Assembly (NCBI RefSeq): GCF_020177595.1
Contig: NZ_JAHTBL010000002.1
Span: 1 to 64,000, forward strand
Length of the DNA stretch: 64,000 nt
Source: Cognatishimia sp. MH4019
GTDB lineage: Bacteria; Pseudomonadota; Alphaproteobacteria; Rhodobacterales; Rhodobacteraceae
Direction: 5' to 3'
Below the pieces are notes generated by a model. The model searched no databases. It was not told where the DNA came from and worked only from the letters and a program-made list of their open reading frames with translations. Positions 16,487-24,492 of this stretch are shown in pieces. Position 1 is the first letter of the stretch, and each line of letters starts with the position of its first letter. Both the position numbers and the translations under genes were made by a program.

Positions 16487-18408
16487 CCGACGATCTCGAC
16501 GATCTCCGCAAGGCAATGAAGGCGGCGACACCCGCACCGGATGCGAGTGCAAAGGCCAACAATATCGCTTTGGCACAGAAAAATTTCGCCGACCTCCAAG
16601 GATCGGGTGCGGTGGCCCGTCCCAAGTCCAATCGTATTTGGACAGGAGTTAAAGCGATGTTTTCCACCATGACCACACGCGGCGGACTTGTCGCCTCGAC
16701 CGCATTGATCGCGATTGGCTTTGTCGCGCTGAACCCGCAGCTGCTGGAGTTTGGCGCGCAGCCAGAGGCCGTGACCTTGCCTGCCAGTGTCGACCCCGAG
16801 CCGCTTGAGATGGCGGCAGAGGATCGCTTCACGGGGGCCGTTGTTTTGGAAGAAGCAGCACCAGCAGGCACGCTTGCCGCACCACAGGCCACATCGAAGC
16901 GCCTCCAAAGGACAGCGGAGAGCTATGATTGGCCCGAAACGCGCATCTATCCGCAGCCTGCGCCACGCCCGTCCATTGTGTTGCCTGACGCGGATGCTTT
17001 GACCCCTGGCCCTGTGATCGAGGGGGATACCGAGGCTTTCCCGGAAGCTGCCGCGACCCCGCTGAAGATCACCGCAGAAGAGCCGGTCTCGACGTTTTCA
17101 ATCGACGTGGACACGACCTCTTATGCGGTTGTGCGCAACTCGTTGATGAACGGCCAATTGCCCCCGCGCGAGGCGGTGAGGGTCGAGGAAATGGTGAACT
17201 ATTTCCCCTACGCCTATCCCGCGCCCGTCGGCGATGCGCCGTTCCAGCCCACCGTGACCGCGGCCGAGACCCCTTGGAACCCCGGCACGCAATTGGTGCA
17301 TATCGGGTTGCAAGGGGCCGAGGTGACGGAGCGACCGCCTTTGAACCTTGTGTTTCTGATCGACACATCCGGCTCGATGCAGGCGGCCAATAAGCTGCCT
17401 TTGTTGAAGCAGTCCTTCCGGCTGATGCTGTCGCAACTGCGGCCTGAAGATGAGGTGTCGATTGTCACCTATGCAGGCAGCGCGGGGCAGGTTCTGGAAC
17501 CGACGCCTGCGGGCGAGCGGTCTGTGATCTTGGCGGCTTTGGACCGGTTGGAGGCGGGCGGTGGCACCGCAGGGCAAGCCGGGTTGCAGCAGGCCTATGA
17601 CGTGGCCAAAGGGATGAGCGCGGAGGGCGAGGTCTCGCGCGTGATCCTGGCCACGGATGGCGATTTTAATGTCGGGTTGTCGGACCCTGACGCGCTAAAA
17701 GATTTCATCGCTGACAAGCGCGACAGTGGCACGTATCTGTCGGTTCTGGGCTTTGGGCGCGGCAATCTGGATGATGCCACGATGCAAGCCTTGGCGCAGA
17801 ACGGGAACGGGCAAGCGGCCTATATCGACACGCTGTCAGAGGCGCAGAAGGTGCTGGTTGATCAGCTGACAGGTGCGCTGTTTCCGATTGTCGATGACGT
17901 GAAAGTGCAGGTGGAGTTCAACCCCGCACGGATCGCCGAATACCGCTTGATCGGGTATGAGACGCGCGCGCTGCGGCGTGAGGATTTCAACAATGACCGC
18001 GTTGATGCGGGCGAGATTGGTGCAGGCCATACGGTGACGGCGATCTATGAGGTGACGCCGGTTGGATCGGACGCGGTGTTAAGCGATCCGTTGCGGTATG
18101 GTGATGCTGTGGCGGGCGATCCGGAGGCAGAGATCGGGTTTCTGAAGCTGCGCTACAAGGCACCGGGTGAGGATGAGAGCGCGTTGATCGAGACAGTTTT
18201 ACCTGAGGTCTCGGAATTGGGTTCCGAGGCGCAGTTCGCGGTGGCGATTGCGGGATTTGCGCAGTTGCTGCGGGACGAAAGTGCGGTGCTGGATTGGGAC
18301 TACGCGGATGCGATTGCGTTGGCCAATGGGGCTAAAGGCGATGATCCTTTCGGGTACCGAGCCGAGGCGGTCAGCCTGATGCGGCTGGCGCAGAGCTTGA
18401 GCGAGTAG
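16483..18408 (+). CDS. Membrane-anchored von Willebrand factor A protein, putative partner of the ECF sigma factor
   Basis: A 641-residue protein of YfbK-like layout. A short charged cytoplasmic N terminus (MTDDLDDLRKAMKAATPAPDAS) precedes one membrane helix at about 67-86. The periplasmic part has a YfbK N-terminal domain (ISTFSIDVDTTSYAVVRNSL type, about 200-270), then a VWA domain with a complete MIDAS motif D294-x-S296-x-S298 (LIDTSGSMQ), and a C-terminal DUF3520-like region. The start overlaps the sigma gene stop. The N terminus could sequester the sigma factor while the VWA domain senses a ligand; that role is inferred from the overlap and topology. Confidence 0.85.
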   Translation: MTDDLDDLRKAMKAATPAPDASAKANNIALAQKNFADLQGSGAVARPKSNRIWTGVKAMFSTMTTRGGLVASTALIAIGFVALNPQLLEFGAQPEAVTLPASVDPEPLEMAAEDRFTGAVVLEEAAPAGTLAAPQATSKRLQRTAESYDWPETRIYPQPAPRPSIVLPDADALTPGPVIEGDTEAFPEAAATPLKITAEEPVSTFSIDVDTTSYAVVRNSLMNGQLPPREAVRVEEMVNYFPYAYPAPVGDAPFQPTVTAAETPWNPGTQLVHIGLQGAEVTERPPLNLVFLIDTSGSMQAANKLPLLKQSFRLMLSQLRPEDEVSIVTYAGSAGQVLEPTPAGERSVILAALDRLEAGGGTAGQAGLQQAYDVAKGMSAEGEVSRVILATDGDFNVGLSDPDALKDFIADKRDSGTYLSVLGFGRGNLDDATMQALAQNGNGQAAYIDTLSEAQKVLVDQLTGALFPIVDDVKVQVEFNPARIAEYRLIGYETRALRREDFNNDRVDAGEIGAGHTVTAIYEVTPVGSDAVLSDPLRYGDAVAGDPEAEIGFLKLRYKAPGEDESALIETVLPEVSELGSEAQFAVAIAGFAQLLRDESAVLDWDYADAIALANGAKGDDPFGYRAEAVSLMRLAQSLSE

Positions 18409-18445
18409 AGCGCGCTGAATTCAGGGGTTGCCCGGGGGCACTGCC

Positions 18446-18477
18446 GGGCCGCGCCCACCCAGGGTCGGGCGCGGCCC
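18446..18477. repeat. GC-rich hairpin repeat
   Basis: GGGCCGCGCCC (18446-18456) pairs perfectly with GGGCGCGGCCC (18467-18477). The right arm with its flank, GGGTCGGGCGCGGCCC, differs by two bases from the right arm of the larger inverted repeat at 34675-34690. It lies just after the VWA stop codon and may help end that transcript, although no T-run follows. Confidence 0.55.
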
Positions 18478-18497
18478 TTGGAAACCGAAGAAGCAAA

Positions 18498-18527
18498 AAG
18501 GCCCCGCGCATCGCTGCACGGGGCCTT
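18498..18527 (-). terminator. Terminator of the hsp20 gene
   Basis: GGCCCCG (18500-18506) pairs with CGGGGCC (18519-18525). On the minus strand the stem runs into CTTTTTGCTTC. It lies about 20 bases beyond the hsp20 stop codon. Confidence 0.75.
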
Positions 18528-18548
18528 CCACACACAATTCGTCAGACG

Positions 18549-19019
18549 TTAGTTGACGGATTTCGCGTCAACGACGTCTTTCTCGATCGCCTTGGTCCCG
18601 CTGGAGATTGCGATGCGGCGGGGCTTGAGGGCCTCGGGCACTTCGCGTTCCAGATCAATGTGGAGCATACCGTCCACATGGCTCGCACCCGTCACGCGGA
18701 CGTGGTCAGCCAGTTGGAAGCGGCGCTCGAACGCGCGGGTGGCGATGCCGCGATGCAGATAGCTGCGCTCGGTCTCGTCAGTCGCTTTGCGGGCCGAGAC
18801 GTGCAGGGCGTTTTCCTTCACCTCGACGAACAGCTCGTCTTCAGTGAAACCAGCCACTGCAATCGAGATGCGATACGCATCATCGGCGGTCTTTTCGATG
18901 TTGTAAGGGGGGTAGGTTTGGTTGCTGACATCACTGGCCAGAACCCGGTCCATCATGTCGGCGATTTGGTCAAAACCGACTGTTGCACGATACAAGGGTG
19001 CAAGATCAAAACTACGCAT
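18549..19019 (-). CDS. Hsp20-family small heat shock protein
   Basis: An alpha-crystallin-type chaperone that holds unfolding proteins in the cytoplasm. The start at 19019 (MRSFDLAPLYRATVGFDQIADMMDR) is six bases after GGAGG; an ATG two codons earlier would sit directly on that site. It gives 156 residues. The N-terminal region resembles IbpA (LYRATVGFDQIADM). The crystallin domain covers about 40-130 (YPPYNIEKTADDAYRISIAVAGFTEDEL to HIDLEREVPEALKPRRIAI). The segment CTC-AATG-GAG upstream could fold weakly over the ribosome binding site. Confidence 0.94.
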   Translation of the reverse strand: MRSFDLAPLYRATVGFDQIADMMDRVLASDVSNQTYPPYNIEKTADDAYRISIAVAGFTEDELFVEVKENALHVSARKATDETERSYLHRGIATRAFERRFQLADHVRVTGASHVDGMLHIDLEREVPEALKPRRIAISSGTKAIEKDVVDAKSVN

Positions 19020-19163
19020 GGTCATCCTCCATTGAGCGATAAATAAGCGTTTATGTGCAGGCCTTCCGTTGTGGACAGGCCTTGTTTTCAAGGTATCGGA
19101 CCCATCATTGGCATCCGATACACCTTATATTGGATGGGTGATTTGGCGTTTCAAGGGGTGAGT

Positions 19164-19988
19164 TTACGGCTTCACAAACCGGGCGCTGGAGCCTGCGTCA
19201 GACTGAGGCAAGCCCAGACGGCGGGGCATGACGCGTTCGGTTTTGGTGGTGGCGGCTTCGGTCACGCCACGCCCGCTGCGCAATTGTTGCTTCATTTCGG
19301 AGACCGCGCGGGGCAGTTCCATCCCGAAGGCCAGAACGTCGCCATTTTTATCGAGCCCACCGCGCGAGACGAGCGACACGATCTTGACGCGGTGACCGAT
19401 CTTCTCGAACACAGGCGCGCCGCTGGAGCCGAAAGTGACATCACAGTTGAAGGCGATCAGCCCGTCGAACTTGCCGCGCATCCGGCATTTACGCTGCCAT
19501 GACAGCGCTTCGTTCCGGCCCCGACCATAGGAAACGATGCTGATATCGCGGCTGTTGAGGGTTGGGTCAGCGACCACGAACGGGTCAGCGAGGCCCACAT
19601 GAATAGGCGTGTCGAGTTGCAAAAGCGCCATATCGTAGAGCGCATTGTAGACGGTTGAGGGCGCATCGGGGTCGTAGCGTTCATGCACGGCGATGCGGGT
19701 GCCTTTCGCCTCGGCGATGGCATCACCGTCGCGGTAGCCCGCGCGGAATTTTACCTTGGCCGGGTCCATCGTGCCTTTGCCGCGCTGGGTGACGCAGTGG
19801 GCGGCGGTCAGGACCAGATCGGTAGCGATCAGCGCGCCGGTGCAGGTGCCTTTGCCTTGCATATCGAGACGGCCCACGGCCTCGTATCCAAACAGATCAT
19901 CGCGGTCGGTCAGCCTGATCAGGCTTGAGTTTTGCGCCTGCGCGGTGGGGGCGATCAGACAGAGCGACAGGGCAAGCGCGCGGATCAT
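19164..19988 (-). CDS. Secreted trypsin-like serine protease
   Basis: A 274-residue S1-family protease with a Sec signal peptide (MIRALALSLCLIAPTAQA). The catalytic triad is complete: H64 (LTAAHC), D119 (YDMALLQL) and S189 (FGSSGAPVF). The last 50 residues are basic and end ARFVKP, similar to the end of the upstream paralogue. The start overlaps the stop of that paralogue by four bases. There is no long propeptide, so it may act in the periplasm without zymogen activation. Its substrate is unknown. Confidence 0.9.
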   Translation of the reverse strand: MIRALALSLCLIAPTAQAQNSSLIRLTDRDDLFGYEAVGRLDMQGKGTCTGALIATDLVLTAAHCVTQRGKGTMDPAKVKFRAGYRDGDAIAEAKGTRIAVHERYDPDAPSTVYNALYDMALLQLDTPIHVGLADPFVVADPTLNSRDISIVSYGRGRNEALSWQRKCRMRGKFDGLIAFNCDVTFGSSGAPVFEKIGHRVKIVSLVSRGGLDKNGDVLAFGMELPRAVSEMKQQLRSGRGVTEAATTKTERVMPRRLGLPQSDAGSSARFVKP

Positions 19989-20803
19989 GGCTTGGGGCTC
20001 ACGAATTTCGCGCCGGTGTCGCGGCGTTCACCAGACATCAGAAGGCGGGTGGAGGTCGGGCGGATGCCTGCGACGGTGCCTTCACCATCGTCGAAGCGGG
20101 CCATAAGATCATCCATCGGGCCGTCCACCGCCATGCCAAGCGAGACCTTGCGGCCCTGCATTTCGGCCTTCGCCGACACGACAGAGACGATGCGGGCCGT
20201 GCCGTCGGTGACGCTGAAAATCGGCGCGCCCGAAGCTCCGAAGTCGACATCGCAGGACAGCACCAGCGTGGCGAAGCGGCGGGCGAGGACGGAACAGGTT
20301 TCCTGGATCGACGGGGCCTCTGCCCGGTCCTTGGCGTAGGAGACGACACCCACATCTGCGCCTTTGAGGGGCTTCTGGCCCATATCAAAGGGGATCACTT
20401 GGGTGTTGCGGATGGGCTGGCTGAGCTCGATCAGCGCAAGATCGTATTTGACACGCGCGCCTTGGTTCCCGGTCGCTTCGTAGCTGTAATCGGGATGCGC
20501 GAGGGTACGTTTGGCTTTGCGGAACGCGCTGGCAAAACCGTTGCGCCAGCCGGGACGAAATTCGATTGTGCCCGGATCAATGGCATTGCCAGCCTCGTCA
20601 AACAGGCAATGGGCGGCGGTCAGAACGACATTGTCACGGATCAGCGCGCCGGTGCAAAAGCCGTTGACCCCAAGGTTCAGACGGCCCACAGCCTCCCAGC
20701 CGCGGGTGTCGCCGCCGGTTTTCATCTGCTTGAGGCCGGTATCATCCGCCCAAGCGAAAACGGGAAGTGCGGCCAAAACCGCAGCAATAATCAAGGATCG
20801 CAT
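19985..20803 (-). CDS. Secreted trypsin-like serine protease (tandem paralogue)
   Basis: A second S1-family protease, 272 residues from the start at 20803 (MRSLIIAAVLAALPVFAWA), which gives a signal peptide. The triad is H65 (LTAAHC), D121 (YDLALIEL) and S191 (FGASGAPIF). It shares with the downstream gene the motifs WEAVGRL/YEAVGRL, CTGALI and the C-terminal AKFVSPKP/ARFVKP. The pair therefore arose by tandem duplication followed by strong divergence. Both genes overlap and should be co-expressed. Confidence 0.9.
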   Translation of the reverse strand: MRSLIIAAVLAALPVFAWADDTGLKQMKTGGDTRGWEAVGRLNLGVNGFCTGALIRDNVVLTAAHCLFDEAGNAIDPGTIEFRPGWRNGFASAFRKAKRTLAHPDYSYEATGNQGARVKYDLALIELSQPIRNTQVIPFDMGQKPLKGADVGVVSYAKDRAEAPSIQETCSVLARRFATLVLSCDVDFGASGAPIFSVTDGTARIVSVVSAKAEMQGRKVSLGMAVDGPMDDLMARFDDGEGTVAGIRPTSTRLLMSGERRDTGAKFVSPKP

Positions 20804-21100
20804 GATCTGCCTGTCCTGCATCTGACGCGTCTGTTTCGACGCTTAATGCAACCTTAGGGCAAAAATGGGGCAGTCGGTAGATTAGTTTCGGTGCGCGGTT
20901 GGCGAGGTAAATGTCAGTTTCTGCGACGACGATCACTTTGTAACTCAAAGCAAATATCGGGGTTCAGGGGTGGGACCGCCTGCCCGACTTGCCCAAATGC
21001 ACGCGCTCGTGGCACCCTAGGGCTGGACCAGCACCGCCTGTTTCGCCGCCGGATCAGCGGCCAAACGGGCCCGCGCCGACATATTGGGGAGGAGTTCTTC

Positions 21101-21925
21101 ATGACGTCCAAAACCACCAAGCCGACACCGCCGGACGCTCTGCCGCCGCAACAACCCAGCATGCCCAAGATCAACAAGGTCACGGCGGAGGATATCACAG
21201 CGTCGCTCAAGGCCGGGTTTTCGGACTTTTGGGCGCGCCCGATCATGAGCGGGTTTTTCGGCCTCTTCTATGCGGTGTTCGGCATCCTTATGGTCTGGTG
21301 CCTTGTCTGGCTTGGCTATATCTGGATGCTCATCCCTGCGTTGGTCGCTTTCCCTCTGGTCGCGCCTTTCGCCTGCGCCGGGCTTTATGAAATGTCCCGT
21401 CGGTTGGAGAACAATGAGCCATTTGGCTGGGGCGATATCCTCACCGTGATGGCTGACCAACGCAAACGCGAAATGGGTTGGATGGCCTTTGTCACGCTCT
21501 TCGTTTTGTGGGTCTGGTTTTACCAGTTTCGAACTGTGCTGGTGATCGTGCTGCAGGATGCGTCTTTTTCGGATTTGGACGGGTTCATCCAAGCCGTGCT
21601 CTACACGCCGGAGGGCTGGACGTTCCTTGCGATTGGCACGGGCGTCGGCGCGTTTCTGGCTGCCGCCTTGTTCACGGTTACAGTGGTGGCCATGCCGCTG
21701 CTGCTTGACCGGGATATTGATTTCGTCACTGCCATGATCACGTCGGTGCGCGTCGTTCGGGAGAACCCGGTGGTGATGCTCACATGGGCGGGGATTATCA
21801 CGGTGACCATGGTGGTGTCGCTTGTCCCGGCGTTTCTGGGGTTGATCTTCACGTTGCCGATCCTTGGGCACACCACCTGGCATCTCTATCAGCGGGCCGT
21901 TGTTTTGGATCAGGCTGCAAGGTGA
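21101..21925 (+). CDS. DUF2189 integral membrane protein
   Basis: A 274-residue membrane protein of the DUF2189 family, common in alphaproteobacteria and of unknown function. After a polar N terminus rich in Pro and Thr come about five or six membrane segments (ARPIMSGFFGLFYAVFGILMVW, WLGYIWMLIPALVAFPLVAPFACAGLYEMSRRLE and later helices). The start at 21101 follows GGGGAGGAG. The 297 bases upstream to the protease gene hold no convincing gene. It converges on glcF with 19 bases between. Confidence 0.85.
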   Translation: MTSKTTKPTPPDALPPQQPSMPKINKVTAEDITASLKAGFSDFWARPIMSGFFGLFYAVFGILMVWCLVWLGYIWMLIPALVAFPLVAPFACAGLYEMSRRLENNEPFGWGDILTVMADQRKREMGWMAFVTLFVLWVWFYQFRTVLVIVLQDASFSDLDGFIQAVLYTPEGWTFLAIGTGVGAFLAAALFTVTVVAMPLLLDRDIDFVTAMITSVRVVRENPVVMLTWAGIITVTMVVSLVPAFLGLIFTLPILGHTTWHLYQRAVVLDQAAR

Positions 21926-21944
21926 TCGCTGTGCCGATTTGGGT

Positions 21945-23345
21945 CTAGCGCAGGATCGGCACTTCAGGGGCGCGTTTGCCTTCGGCCGTCAGCGCAGGGG
22001 GTTGTGGCCCGCCCGTGGCCCAGTCGAGCAGTTCGACCGTGTGGACAATGGGGATGTCTGTGCCACCACCGATCTGCATCATACAGCCGATGTTGCCGGC
22101 GGCGATGATGTCTGGGTTTTTGGCCTCTAACGTATCCACTTTGCGTTTTTTGAGCTGCTTGGAGATTTCGGGCTGCATCAGGTTATAGGTGCCTGCGGAG
22201 CCGCAGCAGAGATGGCTGTCGGCAGGCTCTACCACTTTGAAGCCCGCGCGTTTGAGCAGGTCTTTGGGGTAGGTCTTGATCTGCTGGCCATGCTGGAGCG
22301 AGCAGGCGGCGTGATAGGCGACGGTCAGGGTGCCGGTGCCAACGGGTTTGGGCGGCACATCGGCGGCATCTGTGCCGGCGATGGCGGCTTTCGCGGTGTT
22401 CACAGCGGTAAATTCAGGCGCGCCTTTGGGCAGCAGTTCAATCAGAACCTCGGAGATATCCTTGGCGAGACCCGCGACGGCGGCGGCCTCCTTGGCGAGT
22501 GGTTCATTGCGGAACATGTGGCCATAATCCTTGACGGTCGTGCCGCAGCCGGAGGTGTTGATGACGATGGCGTCCAGCCCCTCGCCTTCGATTTCCTTGT
22601 GCCACGCGCGGATGTTCTTGGCCGCCGTCTTGTGGCTTTCTTTGGTCTTGCCCATGTGGTGGGTCAGCGCCCCACAGCAGCCCGCACCTTCGGCCACGAC
22701 GACCTCTGCCCCGAGGCGCCGCAGAAGGCGGATCGTGGCGTCGTTGATATCGGTGTTCAGCGCCTTTTGCGCACAGCCCGTCATCAGGGCGACGCGCATT
22801 TTCTTCGGCGCTTTGGGCGCGAAGGTTTGCGGGTCGTCATTGCGCGAGACGGGCGGGATCGTCTTGGGAGCCATCTCAAGCATCGCTTTAAGACGGGCGT
22901 CGGGCATCAGGAACGCAAAGGGGCGACCGATCTTGGCACCCAGAAGGGCCAGACGGAAGCGCGTCGGATAGGGCAGGATCTGCGCGAGGATCCAACGCAA
23001 TGCGCGGTCGCTGAAGGAGCGCTTGTATTTTTGTTCGATGTATTCGCGCGCATGATCAACGAGGTGCATGTAGTGCACGCCGGAGGGGCAGGTCGTCATG
23101 CATGCCAGACAGCTCAGGCAACGGTCGATATGCTTGACGGTTTTCTCGTCCGGGACACGCTCGTTTTCGAGCATATCCTTGATCAGATAGATACGGCCCC
23201 GGGGGCTGTCCAACTCATCGCCGAGCACTTGATAGGTGGGGCATGTGGCGGTGCAAAAGCCGCAATGCACGCAAGTGCGCAGGATTTCGTTGGAGCGCTG
23301 GATGCCGGGATCGGTCAACTGCTCGGGCGTGAAGGTCGTTTGCAT
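21945..23345 (-). CDS. glcF: Glycolate oxidase iron-sulfur subunit
   Basis: GlcF carries electrons from the flavin subunits of membrane-associated glycolate oxidase to the quinone pool. Two ferredoxin motifs lie in the N-terminal third: CVHCGFCTATCP (from C25) and CLSCLACMTTCP. Two cysteine-rich CCG domains follow (GAGCCGALTHHMG and SHLCCGSAGTYNLMQPE). The 466 residues are slightly longer than in E. coli. An AGGAG site precedes the ATG. It is the third gene of glcDEF, 10 bases after glcE. Confidence 0.96.
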   Translation of the reverse strand: MQTTFTPEQLTDPGIQRSNEILRTCVHCGFCTATCPTYQVLGDELDSPRGRIYLIKDMLENERVPDEKTVKHIDRCLSCLACMTTCPSGVHYMHLVDHAREYIEQKYKRSFSDRALRWILAQILPYPTRFRLALLGAKIGRPFAFLMPDARLKAMLEMAPKTIPPVSRNDDPQTFAPKAPKKMRVALMTGCAQKALNTDINDATIRLLRRLGAEVVVAEGAGCCGALTHHMGKTKESHKTAAKNIRAWHKEIEGEGLDAIVINTSGCGTTVKDYGHMFRNEPLAKEAAAVAGLAKDISEVLIELLPKGAPEFTAVNTAKAAIAGTDAADVPPKPVGTGTLTVAYHAACSLQHGQQIKTYPKDLLKRAGFKVVEPADSHLCCGSAGTYNLMQPEISKQLKKRKVDTLEAKNPDIIAAGNIGCMMQIGGGTDIPIVHTVELLDWATGGPQPPALTAEGKRAPEVPILR

Positions 23346-23355
23346 ATCGCGCTCC

Positions 23356-24480
23356 TCAGGCCATCAGGCCGGGGTTGAGAATTCCACTTGGATCGAACTT
23401 GGCGCGCAGGCCCGCGCTGATCTTGGCAATCGGTTCAAGCTCGGGGTGGAACACATCAAGCTTGGCGCGCGTGGCCTCGTCGGCGCGGATCAGGGTGGCG
23501 TGGCCTTGGGTGCCGTTCATCTTGGCGCGCAGGTCGGTGCCTTTGGGCATGACGGCCCAGATCAGGCCGCCGCCCCAGTCCATAAAGAGCTTATCCGTGC
23601 CGAGCTTGGCGGCGAGGGTCGCGCCGTCGGTGGGCTTGACCGAGATACGCCAGATGTCGCCATCGGCTTTCTGGAACCCTTCCACATCGCGGGACGCCGT
23701 CCAGATCTTCCCGGATTTGGCGGGGTCGGACTCAACGGTGATGTCACCAAAGGGCGCAAGTTCGTTCATCAATTGCTCGGCCCGGTAGGCGACGGATTTC
23801 TCGAAGCCTTCGATGCGCAGCATGGTGACCGCGCCATGGCCCATATCGGGCATATGGGCGGCGGCAGACACCTCATACGGGGATCCAAGCGCGGCAGACA
23901 TGGCCTTGACCGCGTGGGCGAAATCAAGGCCATGGATCATCAGCGTGGCCTGCGTGTCGGTCTTGGGCAGCACTTTCAGCGACACCTCGGACAGGACGCC
24001 AAGCGTGCCGTAGCTGCCAGTGAGCAGCTTGACCAGATCATAGCCGGTGACGTTCTTCATGACGCGACCGCCGTTCTTAAGGATCGCGCCAGTCCCGTCG
24101 ACAAACCGCACCCCCAGCATATGATCCCGGCACGCGCCTGCCTGAATACGGCGGGGGCCGCTGACATTGGCCGCCACGACACCGCCGATGGTTGGCGCGC
24201 CGGTCGTGCCAAGAAGGCCTCGGTGATCCATCGGCTCGAAGGCGAGGCGTTGGTTTTCCTTGTCGAGAGCGGTCTCGATCTCGGCCAGAGGTGTTCCTGC
24301 TTTTGCGACGATTGTCAGCGCGCCTGGCTCGTAAAGCTCGATACCGGACAGAGCTGAGGTGGAGAGCACTTCGCCCGCGACGGGATTGCCAATCGGGCGG
24401 GTGCCACCGCCGATGATGCGCAAAGGGGCTTTGGCGCTGGCGATGGCATCGGCCAGCTCGGCTTCGGTTTTAGGGGTCAT
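23356..24480 (-). CDS. glcE: Glycolate oxidase FAD-binding subunit
   Basis: GlcE is a shortened paralogue of GlcD with an FAD-binding PCMH domain (IIGGGTRPIGNPV, then TIGGVVAANVSGPRRIQAGACRDHMLG) and a truncated cap region. It is required with GlcD and GlcF for glycolate oxidation to glyoxylate. The 374 residues match the family. It lies between glcD and glcF with spacings of 12 and 10 bases, consistent with one operon. Confidence 0.95.
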   Translation of the reverse strand: MTPKTEAELADAIASAKAPLRIIGGGTRPIGNPVAGEVLSTSALSGIELYEPGALTIVAKAGTPLAEIETALDKENQRLAFEPMDHRGLLGTTGAPTIGGVVAANVSGPRRIQAGACRDHMLGVRFVDGTGAILKNGGRVMKNVTGYDLVKLLTGSYGTLGVLSEVSLKVLPKTDTQATLMIHGLDFAHAVKAMSAALGSPYEVSAAAHMPDMGHGAVTMLRIEGFEKSVAYRAEQLMNELAPFGDITVESDPAKSGKIWTASRDVEGFQKADGDIWRISVKPTDGATLAAKLGTDKLFMDWGGGLIWAVMPKGTDLRAKMNGTQGHATLIRADEATRAKLDVFHPELEPIAKISAGLRAKFDPSGILNPGLMA

Positions 24481-24492
24481 TTTGTCGTGCCT

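Noticed and set aside
15908-16608. A 14-base direct repeat TCCAAGGATCGGGT at 15908 and 16595
   Set aside because: Exact 14-base matches are expected several times by chance in 64 kb, and one copy is inside coding sequence of the VWA gene.
18990-19045. Possible ROSE-type RNA thermometer before hsp20
   Set aside because: Only a CTC-AATG-GAG three-pair stem could cover the ribosome binding site, and the conserved ROSE features are not visible.
20804-21100. Possible gene remnant on the minus strand in the gap before the DUF2189 gene
   Set aside because: Reading frames there have no start with a ribosome binding site and no recognisable motif; they look like shadow frames.
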